DNA of 5,681 bases from assembly GCA_009692275.1 (NCBI GenBank), contig SHZL01000185.1, positions 1-5,681 on the forward strand, in the 5' to 3' direction. The stretch's first letter is position 1; each line of letters opens with the position of its first letter. The notes beneath the pieces were generated by a model, which did no database searches, was not told the origin of the DNA, and was given only the letters and a program-made list of their open reading frames with translations. Shown piece by piece: positions 1-5,522 of this stretch. A program made the position numbers and the translations under genes. The DNA is from Lysobacterales bacterium (GTDB lineage: Bacteria; Pseudomonadota; Gammaproteobacteria; Xanthomonadales; SZUA-36).

Positions 1-443
1 ATGGTGTATCCGCCCGGATCTGCCACCAGAAAGGCCCGGATCGGGACGTTCTTGTTGTTGTAAATCTCTTTCAGGAACACGACGCCTTCGGTTGCCTTCA
101 AGCGCTGGTGCCAGGCATCGACGTCCTCAGTGACAATACTCAGCATCACGGCATTGTCTGCCTGCGCCCGATGAAAGCTGGTTTCGCCTTCCTGCACCAG
201 GCCAATGGATGAACCTGGCGTGAGCTGAAAGATTTTCACCCAGTCCGCGTCAAAGGTCTTGGTGAGTCCCAGCGTCCTTTCGTAAAAGGGCACGACTGCG
301 GCAAGGTCCTTGTAATAGAACATGATCGTGTTTTCTTTGATTGCGGGTGGCTGAATAGTGGATTCCTCCGCTGCAAGATTTGAACTCAGAAGTGCAGATA
401 AATACAACAGTGCGGGTAATGGGCAATTCAGCTTGAGGCTCAA
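1..443 (-). CDS. Exported VOC/glyoxalase-fold protein, N-terminal part (C-terminus beyond window)
   Basis: Reading leftward from 443 gives about 147 codons without a stop, up to the window edge, so the C-terminus is missing. The first ~25 residues look like a Sec signal peptide: a Lys at position 4, then the hydrophobic run LPALLYLSALLSSNLAAEE, with likely cleavage near A24/A25. The mature part begins with a VOC-type strand and helix (IMFYYKDLAAVVPFYERTLG) and continues with KIFQLTP, SIGLVQEG and, at the edge, AFLVADPGGYT, all typical of the glyoxalase/bleomycin-resistance fold. No ATG precedes the signal peptide in frame. The TTG at 443-441 has an AGGGGAG Shine-Dalgarno 7 nt upstream, so I chose it; a second TTG at 449 is too close to that site. 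An ATG at FYYKDL would discard the signal peptide. The fold is confident, but VOC proteins range from lyases to dioxygenases and binding proteins, so no reaction is assigned. The conserved C-terminal metal-ligand strand lies outside the window. Confidence 0.8.
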   Translation of the reverse strand, partial: MSLKLNCPLPALLYLSALLSSNLAAEESTIQPPAIKENTIMFYYKDLAAVVPFYERTLGLTKTFDADWVKIFQLTPGSSIGLVQEGETSFHRAQADNAVMLSIVTEDVDAWHQRLKATEGVVFLKEIYNNKNVPIRAFLVADPGGYT

Positions 444-577
444 AATCAATCTCCCCTGGCGTTACGGCAGGTGGCCGGGTTGATTCCAGCCAAGCCTGTC
501 CCAGCATACTTCGTTCGCGCACGTTTGCACATGCCTGGTCGCGCATCGCGGGAGCCGCCTGATTTGTTAATAACCCG

Positions 578-606
578 TTGACTATGAGCTATTAATGGGA
601 TTTAAT
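578..606 (+). promoter_or_regulatory. Candidate sigma70 promoter for the TonB receptor-OmpA gene
   Basis: TTGACT at 578-583 (5 of 6 to the -35 consensus) is separated by exactly 17 nt from TTTAAT at 601-606 (5 of 6 to the -10 consensus). Transcription would start near 613 and give a leader of about 150 nt. A short inverted repeat, TTAATA (567-572) and TATTAA (590-595), brackets the -35 element and could be an operator, but it is only 6 bp and AT-rich. No convincing Fur box is seen, so iron regulation is not supported by this sequence. Confidence 0.55.
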
Positions 607-652
607 GGACACCGGTAGCGTTGCGGCGACGCCTATTAGATAGCGGGAGCAC

Positions 653-745
653 ACCGTAGCTGCGCAAGCAGGCGGTGGGAATGCCGGTCAAATCGGGCGA
701 TTTTGCAAACCGACCCGAAAAACTACGAAAAATGGCCAATCGGCC
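653..745 (+). promoter_or_regulatory. Structured 5' leader with three small hairpins upstream of the receptor gene
   Basis: Three hairpins follow one another in the predicted leader. At 653-676, ACCG pairs with CGGT and an inner CTGC/GCAG stem is closed by a GCAA (GNRA-type) tetraloop. At 685-712, CGGT pairs with ACCG around an inner AAATC-GGGC-GATTT stem. At 734-745, GGCC-AATC-GGCC ends four bases before the Shine-Dalgarno AGGAG (749-753). Each stem is short. Together they suggest a structured leader, but it does not match a riboswitch class that I recognise. It could also be ordinary leader structure. Confidence 0.3.
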
Positions 746-748
746 TCC

Positions 749-753
749 AGGAG
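749..753 (+). promoter_or_regulatory. Ribosome binding site of the TonB receptor-OmpA gene
   Basis: AGGAG lies 10 nt upstream of the ATG at 764. It supports that start, which also places a normal signal peptide at the N-terminus. The GGCC-AATC-GGCC hairpin ends just upstream and does not hide the site. Confidence 0.7.
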
Positions 754-763
754 ATAGCACTTC

Positions 764-3733
764 ATGCGTAACTTACTGACTCTAATCATGTCGATGACTT
801 TGGTGCCGCTTGCGGCAACGCCCTTACAGGTGCTGGCGCAGGAATCCAGCGGCGCCCTCGAAGAAGTAACGGTGACGGCACAGCGTCGCGAACAGAACCT
901 GCAGGACGTTCCCATCAGTATCACTGCCTTCACCGGCGAGGCACTGGAGCGGTCGAATATTGGCGCCGCTACCCAATACTTGTTGCAGACACCCAATGTG
1001 AGCTACACCGAAGACGGCCAGTCCGGTTCGCGTGCTTTGGGTATTGCCATTCGCGGCGTCGGCGGCATGGTATCCGGCGAGAACGGGTTCATTAACACCA
1101 ACGGCATTTACATCGATGACTTCAGTGTTGTGTCCGTGCCTAACCAGATTGCCAATCCCCAGCTACCTGACATGGAGCGCGTGGAAGTCCTGCGCGGCCC
1201 GCAAGGCACCTATTTCGGCCGCAACGCCGTGGGTGGTGCGCTGAACCTGACCACCAAACGCCCCACCGATGAATTCGGCGGCCAGTTTCGTGGCGGGTAC
1301 GAGACCGCCAACGGCGCAAACGCCACCTGGACCGTGATCGGGATCCTGAATGTGCCTTTATCAGACACGTTCCGCGTGCGCGCCGTGGTCTCCTACGAGG
1401 ACAATGGTGGCTGGGTGAAAAATATCTGCGCAGCCGGAAAGCCCCAGTCGAACTGTCCCGGTGCTGTAGAAAATGACGTTCAGCCAAACGGCGCCAAAGA
1501 TTCGGGTGGAGACACCTTTTTTGGACGCTTCAGTACGGCTTGGGACGTCACGGAAAACACCTTTATCAAAACTACCTTCTTCTATACCGATGAACACCAG
1601 AGGACGGATGAAAACGTGCCCTCCGGCGTGATGGACCTGGATAGCACTGATACGTTTGGTCTTGGTGTCGCGGAAGATCCAGGCACCGGCTTCTGGCCGG
1701 AAGGCAACTATACCAAGTTGTCCCATGATGTTAATGAATTTTCCAATAACAAATCCACGGTGGGCATTTTCAACCTGAGTCATAATTTCAATGAAAACAT
1801 CGTGCTGAGGTCGATTACCGGCTTTATCGATGCCCATTTGGACCGTCAGTTCGACCAAGATCTGGTTGGCGGCATGAATGCATTGCAACGCAACAACGAC
1901 TACGACGGAAAATCCTGGAGCTCCGAACTGCGCCTCGAAATGACGGAAGACAAATTTGATTTCATCACCGGTCTGATGTATGCGCATGATGATCAGAAGC
2001 AGAAAAATAACGTGGCCGTTTCGAGCGAGGCAACCGCAACCATCAACGGTGTTGGAGTACTTCCCCCTTTCCCCGATGGCCTGGGGTTAGCGCTCAATAG
2101 CAAAGAGTTCAAAGTCACCAGCAAAGCGATATTTGCAGACTTTACCTATCATGTAACGGAAGCATTTGACCTGACCGCCGGTGCGCGTTACACCAAGGAC
2201 GATGTGTACAACTTTGTGCAGTCCTACGGCATTGCCCCGACCTGCTGCTTCCCCGGATCACCCGGCTATCCTGGTGGCCCCGGATATGATTTCTTCCAGA
2301 GCTTTGTAAACTTTCCCCGCCCTGTGTCTGATGCCAGAGAGAAATTCAGTGATGTAACGCCGCGATTTGTGGCGAGCTATTACTTCAATGAAAACGTTAA
2401 CGTTTATGGCACCATATCCAAGGGCTACAAAGCCGGCGGCTCGAGCGTTGGCAACAACACCAACCAGCCTGGCGCCCCGGCATTTGCCATCCCGTTCAAG
2501 GAAGAAAACTTGTGGAACTACGAACTCGGTTTCAAATCCGAGCTTCTGGATAACCGCCTGCGCCTGAACGTTTCGATATTTAACCTGCAATGGAGCGATC
2601 TGCAGTTTGAAGCATTCCGTTTCTTGACCCCGGGAGATCTGTCATCGAACTTCGAACAGACCATCAATATCGGGAAGGCCGAAGCAACCGGTGGCGAAAT
2701 TGAACTGATGTGGGCGGCCACTGACCATTTCAGCTTGACCGGTAACCTCGGTTACCTCGACTCCGAAATCACCAGCAACACCGACGCTGTGCTTACCGGT
2801 GGTTTCCTGGTTCACCTGCAAGGCCTGGATTTGCCCAAGGCGCCAAAATACACGCTCAGCCTGATTCCTCAGTATGAGTGGCAGGTTGGTGACGGAGACG
2901 CTTGGGTGCGCCTGGAATATTTCGCTCGCGGCTCGCAGTATTCGGATGTCGAAGCATTGACCAACCTCCAGACTCGTGGCCCCAACCAACAAGGAGTGGT
3001 GCGCGAGATGCCGTATGGTCAGTTCCCGTATAAGGTACCCAGCTTCGAGGTGTTCAACCTGCGCGCGGGCTTCAGCACGGGCGCCTGGGCGTTCAATGCG
3101 TACGTGGAGAACCTGTTCGAAGAGCATTACTTCACGGGTACACAGGAGAACTTCGGTGTCTCCGGTATCCGCCTGCGCCCACACCCGCGGATCATTGGCT
3201 TTAATGTCAGCTACAGTTTCGGGGGTGCTGAGCCTGCAGCAGCACCGTCATCGCCGCCACCGCCACCGCCACCACCAGCGGCACCGCCGGCAAATCCTGA
3301 CCTGGATGGCGACGGCGTGCTGAACGAGAAAGACAAATGCCCCAACACGCGTCCGGGTGCAGTAGTTGACATGGACGGCTGTGAAGTGGAAGCCGTTATA
3401 TCCCTGGAAGGCGTGCATTTCGGCTTTAACGAAGCGACCCTGACCCCGGAAGCCAAAGCCATCCTGGACAAGGCAGCTGGCCTGCTCAAGACCAACGAGC
3501 GTGTCGTGGTTGAAGTTGCCGGTCACACCGACAGCGTAGGTTCGGAAGAGTACAACCAGGCTCTGTCTGAGCGCCGCGCCAATTCCGTGAAGGACTACCT
3601 GGAAAGCCAGGGCATTACGGCAACACGCCTGAGCGCCCGCGGTTACGGTAAAGCACAGCCGGTAGCGTCCAACGACACGGATGCAGGGCGTGCTCTGAAC
3701 CGTCGTGTTGAGCTGATTGTGCTCAGCCGGTAG
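764..3733 (+). CDS. TonB-dependent outer-membrane receptor fused to a C-terminal OmpA-like peptidoglycan-binding domain
   Basis: This 989-residue protein would take up an unidentified ligand through an outer-membrane barrel, powered by TonB-ExbBD. A signal peptide spans residues 1-25 (cleavage near VLA-Q). A TonB-box-like EEVTVTAQRR lies at 33-42. The plug runs from about 45 to 165, with VPISITAF, AIRGVGG and ERVEVLRGPQGTYFGRNAVG. The barrel extends to the terminal strand ending NVSYSF at F819, where most receptors stop. Here the chain continues with a Pro/Ala linker (820-845, eight consecutive Pro at 831-838), a thrombospondin-type-3 calcium motif (DLDGDGVLNEKDKCPNT, 846-862, with Cys859 and Cys873 likely paired) and an OmpA domain (about 878-989). 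HTDSVGSEEYNQALSERRA keeps the Asp (D923) and Arg (R938) at the same 15-residue spacing as the diaminopimelate-binding pair of E. coli OmpA. Cys222/Cys231 and the vicinal Cys494-495 lie in predicted barrel loops. The gene appears monocistronic, with its own promoter and a strong terminator. The domains are certain; substrate and tethering function are inference. Confidence 0.95.
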   Translation: MRNLLTLIMSMTLVPLAATPLQVLAQESSGALEEVTVTAQRREQNLQDVPISITAFTGEALERSNIGAATQYLLQTPNVSYTEDGQSGSRALGIAIRGVGGMVSGENGFINTNGIYIDDFSVVSVPNQIANPQLPDMERVEVLRGPQGTYFGRNAVGGALNLTTKRPTDEFGGQFRGGYETANGANATWTVIGILNVPLSDTFRVRAVVSYEDNGGWVKNICAAGKPQSNCPGAVENDVQPNGAKDSGGDTFFGRFSTAWDVTENTFIKTTFFYTDEHQRTDENVPSGVMDLDSTDTFGLGVAEDPGTGFWPEGNYTKLSHDVNEFSNNKSTVGIFNLSHNFNENIVLRSITGFIDAHLDRQFDQDLVGGMNALQRNNDYDGKSWSSELRLEMTEDKFDFITGLMYAHDDQKQKNNVAVSSEATATINGVGVLPPFPDGLGLALNSKEFKVTSKAIFADFTYHVTEAFDLTAGARYTKDDVYNFVQSYGIAPTCCFPGSPGYPGGPGYDFFQSFVNFPRPVSDAREKFSDVTPRFVASYYFNENVNVYGTISKGYKAGGSSVGNNTNQPGAPAFAIPFKEENLWNYELGFKSELLDNRLRLNVSIFNLQWSDLQFEAFRFLTPGDLSSNFEQTINIGKAEATGGEIELMWAATDHFSLTGNLGYLDSEITSNTDAVLTGGFLVHLQGLDLPKAPKYTLSLIPQYEWQVGDGDAWVRLEYFARGSQYSDVEALTNLQTRGPNQQGVVREMPYGQFPYKVPSFEVFNLRAGFSTGAWAFNAYVENLFEEHYFTGTQENFGVSGIRLRPHPRIIGFNVSYSFGGAEPAAAPSSPPPPPPPPAAPPANPDLDGDGVLNEKDKCPNTRPGAVVDMDGCEVEAVISLEGVHFGFNEATLTPEAKAILDKAAGLLKTNERVVVEVAGHTDSVGSEEYNQALSERRANSVKDYLESQGITATRLSARGYGKAQPVASNDTDAGRALNRRVELIVLSR
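3254..3277 (+). repeat. CCGCCA hexamer run encoding the polyproline linker
   Basis: Three tandem CCGCCA units followed by two CCA codons encode eight consecutive prolines at residues 831-838. The tract sits between the last barrel strand and the thrombospondin-type-3 motif. Gain or loss of a hexamer would stay in frame and only change linker length. Confidence 0.75.
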
Positions 3734-3753
3734 TTTCAATAACAAGCGTCATG

Positions 3754-3783
3754 AAAAAGCCCCGCTACGCGGGGCTTTTTTTT
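3754..3783. terminator. Bidirectional intrinsic terminator between convergent genes
   Basis: GCCCCGC (3759-3765), loop TAC, and GCGGGGC (3769-3775) form a perfect 7-bp GC stem. It is flanked by five A residues on the left (3754-3758) and eight T residues on the right (3776-3783). Read on either strand it is a hairpin followed by a U run. It lies 20 nt after the receptor stop codon and 4 nt after the regulator's stop, so it can end both transcripts. Confidence 0.92.
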
Positions 3784-3787
3784 AGGC

Positions 3788-4513
3788 CTAACTGCCGTCT
3801 TTGCTACGCCCGGCAGCCTCGACCCCTTTGCGGCCGTGGTGCAGCATCTTGACGGTGTTGGCATAGGCGGACTTGGCTTTACCTCTGGCAATACTCCAGG
3901 CAATGTCATGGTGTAACTCCAGGTCCAGCTTCAAATGTTCTTCGTTCGTATCTGTCCCGCCGATCTTGAAATGTGCCTTGAGGTAGGTTGCCACAGCGTA
4001 TTTGAAGTTACTGATGAAGGCATTATGGGATGCGACCAGTATGGCCGTGTGCAACTGGATGTCGGCGTTCAGGCGCTGTTCCAGGTCGTGCGTGAAACGC
4101 TGCATGTCATCAAAAGCAGTCAGGATAGCTGCAACATCCTCCCGGGTGGCGCGGGTAGCCGCCAGTTCCGCAGCCTTGGGTTCAATAATGCGGCGGATTT
4201 CAAGCAATTCGAGCAGAAACCCCTGGGTGGCTGTTTCCGGATTGGCATGCCATAACAGGACGTCAGGATCCAGCATGTTCCACTCACTCTTGGGACGGAT
4301 CTTTGTGCCGCTCCTCGGTGCCGTGGAAATCAGCCCTTTGCCGGACAGGACCTTGACGGCTTCGCGTAACGCATTTCTGCCAACGCCGAGGCTGTCGGCC
4401 AGGTCCTGCTCTACCGGCAGGGTTGCACCCTCAGCGTACTCGCCTGCTGCAATTCTCTGGCCAACCGTATCTACCACCGACTTGATCTGGCCCCTGACGG
4501 AAGGCTTTTTCAT
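3788..4513 (-). CDS. GntR-family transcriptional regulator, FadR/FCD subfamily (DgoR-like)
   Basis: This 241-residue DNA-binding protein has a normal length for the subfamily. The N-terminal winged helix-turn-helix covers residues 8-73, with GEYAEGATLP, the recognition region SLGVGRNALREAVKVL and the wing GLISTAPRSGTKI. A linker motif, WNMLDPDVLLWH (78-89), matches galactonate-regulator (DgoR)-type proteins. The all-helical FCD ligand domain spans about 98-228. Candidate metal ligands are D151, H155, H201 and H225. The ATG at 4513 has AAGGA (4520-4524) with 6 nt spacing. The gene is convergent with the receptor gene and divergent from the desaturase-rubredoxin pair. FCD regulators usually respond to small organic acids, often sugar acids or carboxylates, and often repress themselves and a divergent neighbour. 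No sugar-acid gene is present here, so the effector is unknown. The family is confident; the target is inference. Confidence 0.92.
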   Translation of the reverse strand: MKKPSVRGQIKSVVDTVGQRIAAGEYAEGATLPVEQDLADSLGVGRNALREAVKVLSGKGLISTAPRSGTKIRPKSEWNMLDPDVLLWHANPETATQGFLLELLEIRRIIEPKAAELAATRATREDVAAILTAFDDMQRFTHDLEQRLNADIQLHTAILVASHNAFISNFKYAVATYLKAHFKIGGTDTNEEHLKLDLELHHDIAWSIARGKAKSAYANTVKMLHHGRKGVEAAGRSKDGS

Positions 4514-4529
4514 ATGCTGTCCTTACGTT

Positions 4530-4544
4530 AGCGCCTGTGGCGCT
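4530..4544. promoter_or_regulatory. Perfect palindrome in the gntR-like gene's leader (candidate operator or mRNA hairpin)
   Basis: AGCGCC-TGT-GGCGCT is a perfect 6+3+6 inverted repeat, six bases upstream of the regulator's Shine-Dalgarno. It could be an autoregulatory operator, as FCD regulators bind short palindromes with odd spacing. It could also form a GC-rich hairpin in the mRNA close to the ribosome binding site. The arms do not match an operator consensus I know. Confidence 0.35.
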
Positions 4545-4617
4545 GCCTGAACACGGTTTCCTGCACGCAAAATGCACACGGGAAAAGTGTAAATCATCCC
4601 ATGCAGCTTATCTAATT

Positions 4618-4630
4618 CACCTGTTAGGTG
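4618..4630. promoter_or_regulatory. Palindrome CACCT-GTT-AGGTG upstream of the gntR-like gene (candidate operator)
   Basis: This is a perfect 5+3+5 inverted repeat about 105 bp upstream of the regulator's start codon. On the minus strand a TTGAAA -35-like hexamer lies just upstream, so the palindrome would overlap a gntR promoter there, but no good -10 follows at standard spacing. An operator role for the neighbouring regulator is inference. Confidence 0.35.
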
Positions 4631-4774
4631 GGATTAAAGTTTTTCAACCAGGGGTCGAAATGTTGTTTTTGGCCATAGCGTGACGGAGCCAAGAGGAACA
4701 CTTAAATCTTATTTTTCAAATACTTATTGTTTTAGGCGACAGGTTTAGCACTTGGATGTACGGCGCGGTTTGTT

Positions 4775-4794
4775 ACCCCCAAGCAGGGGGTTTT
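4775..4794 (+). terminator. Hairpin ACCCCC-AAGCA-GGGGGT followed by a short T run
   Basis: A perfect 6-bp stem with a 5-nt loop is followed by TTT and then GG on the plus strand. It resembles a weak intrinsic terminator or attenuator. No plus-strand gene lies directly upstream, so it may block stray transcription into the desaturase operon, or it may act as a protein-binding site. On the minus strand no U run follows. Confidence 0.3.
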
Positions 4795-4832
4795 GGCGTG
4801 TTTAATCCAGATTGTGCTGGTGAACCCAAAAT

Positions 4833-4859
4833 TTGACAATTAATGGGATTATTGATAAT
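4833..4859 (+). promoter_or_regulatory. Candidate sigma70 promoter for the desaturase-rubredoxin unit
   Basis: A perfect -35 hexamer TTGACA (4833-4838) is followed after 15 nt by GATAAT (4854-4859, 5 of 6 to the -10 consensus). The spacing is shorter than the usual 16-18 nt, so activity may be weak or activator-dependent. The leader would be about 80 nt. The spacer holds ATTAATGGGATT, which also occurs at the receptor promoter. Confidence 0.4.
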
Positions 4860-4945
4860 TTGCCTCGACCCAATCGACTACCATTTGATCCTGAGCCGAA
4901 AAATCTAACCACGCCGCCAGGGACGCCTTCCAAAGTGCTGACTCC

Positions 4946-5522
4946 ATGAAAAACCTAGCTGCGGAAACCAAGTTTGACAACGACCTGGTAGTCGACTGGT
5001 ACCGGACGCAGGTAGAGCCAGGTCAGCTGCAGGCGCTCAATCAGCGCAGCGACACAAAGGGGTTCGGCCAGGCAGGTGGGTTCCTTGGCCTGATGATGGT
5101 TACCGGCGCCGTGGCGATTTATGTGCAGCAGCGAATGTCCTGGTTGCTGCTGATCCCGGTGCTGTTGCTGCACGGCACCATTTGCGCCTTCATGAGCAAT
5201 GCCGAGCATGAGCTGGTGCACGGCAGGGTATTCAGGCACCCGGGACTGAATGGGGCGTTCCTCAACCTGTTCGGATTCCTGCGCTGGTTTCCATACGATT
5301 ATTACTGGGCAAGCCACACGGAACACCATTGTGCCCTGCTACAACCTGCACCGGCTGCACGATGCCATCAAGTATGATTTGCCGACCACCGCCAGTGGAC
5401 TGGTGGAAACGTGGCGGCATATGATCGAAATCCAGCGTCGACAAGGACGAGGTGACTCCAGCGCAATCAGCATCCACCCCGCTGCCTGCGAGTTCTCCCA
5501 ACGACAAAATCGGTGTGGATGA
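4946..5522 (+). pseudogene. Membrane fatty-acid desaturase-like di-iron protein, internally deleted and frameshifted
   Basis: The intact family inserts oxygen-dependent double bonds or hydroxyls into acyl or alkyl chains at the membrane, using two irons held by histidine boxes. Residues 1-128 are a normal N-terminus: two hydrophobic segments (about 44-60 and 66-83), box 1 HELVH (H88, H92) and box 2 HTEHH (H124, H127, H128). Directly after box 2, at about 5330, the reading frame is lost and stops at 5377. Another frame then carries the family's C-terminal signature from 5331 (VPCYNLHRLHDAIKYDLP, then GLVETW), open to 5522. In intact relatives VPCYNL closely follows the third box. The roughly 150-200 residues between the boxes, and box 3 itself, are therefore missing, and the deletion length must be 3n+2. 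The ATG at 4946 is the only start codon before an upstream in-frame stop, and it has no clear Shine-Dalgarno. The product should be inactive. An assembly or sequencing error cannot be excluded. Confidence 0.82.

Larger units (their letters stand above)
444..763. other. Divergent intergenic region between VOC gene and TonB receptor gene
   Basis: These 320 bases contain no credible gene. They hold the ribosome binding site of the leftward VOC gene (within 451-457), a sigma70-like promoter for the rightward receptor gene and a structured leader, each listed separately. I could not find a convincing promoter for the VOC gene; a TATGCT-like -10 on the minus strand near 505-510 lacks a good -35. 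Nothing resembling a tRNA, small RNA gene or insertion sequence is visible. Confidence 0.6.
4514..4945. other. 432-bp divergent intergenic region between gntR-like gene and desaturase remnant
   Basis: This stretch is more AT-rich than the genes around it and has no credible coding sequence. It contains two perfect palindromes on the regulator side, a C5/G5 hairpin and a promoter-like element on the desaturase side, each listed separately. The middle part, 4640-4770, shows nothing I can assign. No tRNA or mobile-element end is visible. Confidence 0.6.

Noticed and set aside
250..546. Minus-strand open frame of 98 codons with an ATG at 546
   Set aside because: It overlaps the VOC gene in another frame, has no recognisable protein features, and the VOC frame is clearly the coding one.
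560..610. Fur box at the receptor promoter
   Set aside because: The region is AT-rich, but no convincing GATAATGATAATCATTATC-like match is present.
613..763. Known riboswitch, such as the c-di-GMP or cobalamin classes, in the receptor leader
   Set aside because: The hairpins are short, and the conserved sequence cores of these classes are not visible.
1361..1987. Minus-strand open frame of 208 codons inside the receptor gene
   Set aside because: It lies wholly antisense to a well-supported receptor sequence and shows no domain. It, and the similar frames at 2642-3184 and 3248-3745, are shadows of the high-GC codon pattern.
3254..3277. CCGCCA repeat as a phase-variation switch
   Set aside because: The unit is six bases, so slippage keeps the frame and only changes linker length; three units are too few to suggest high instability.
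4002..4550. Plus-strand open frame of 182 codons antisense to the GntR regulator
   Set aside because: The regulator frame has a complete, canonical domain structure. The antisense product is low-complexity Ser/Arg/Ala sequence.
5321..5377. Programmed ribosomal frameshift in the desaturase
   Set aside because: No slippery sequence is visible, and a frameshift would not restore the missing region and third histidine box; an internal deletion explains both.
5250..5522. Open frame of 90 codons as a separate small gene
   Set aside because: Only its part after 5331 matches anything, and that is the desaturase C-terminus. The first 27 codons are an out-of-frame reading of the desaturase N-terminal region.
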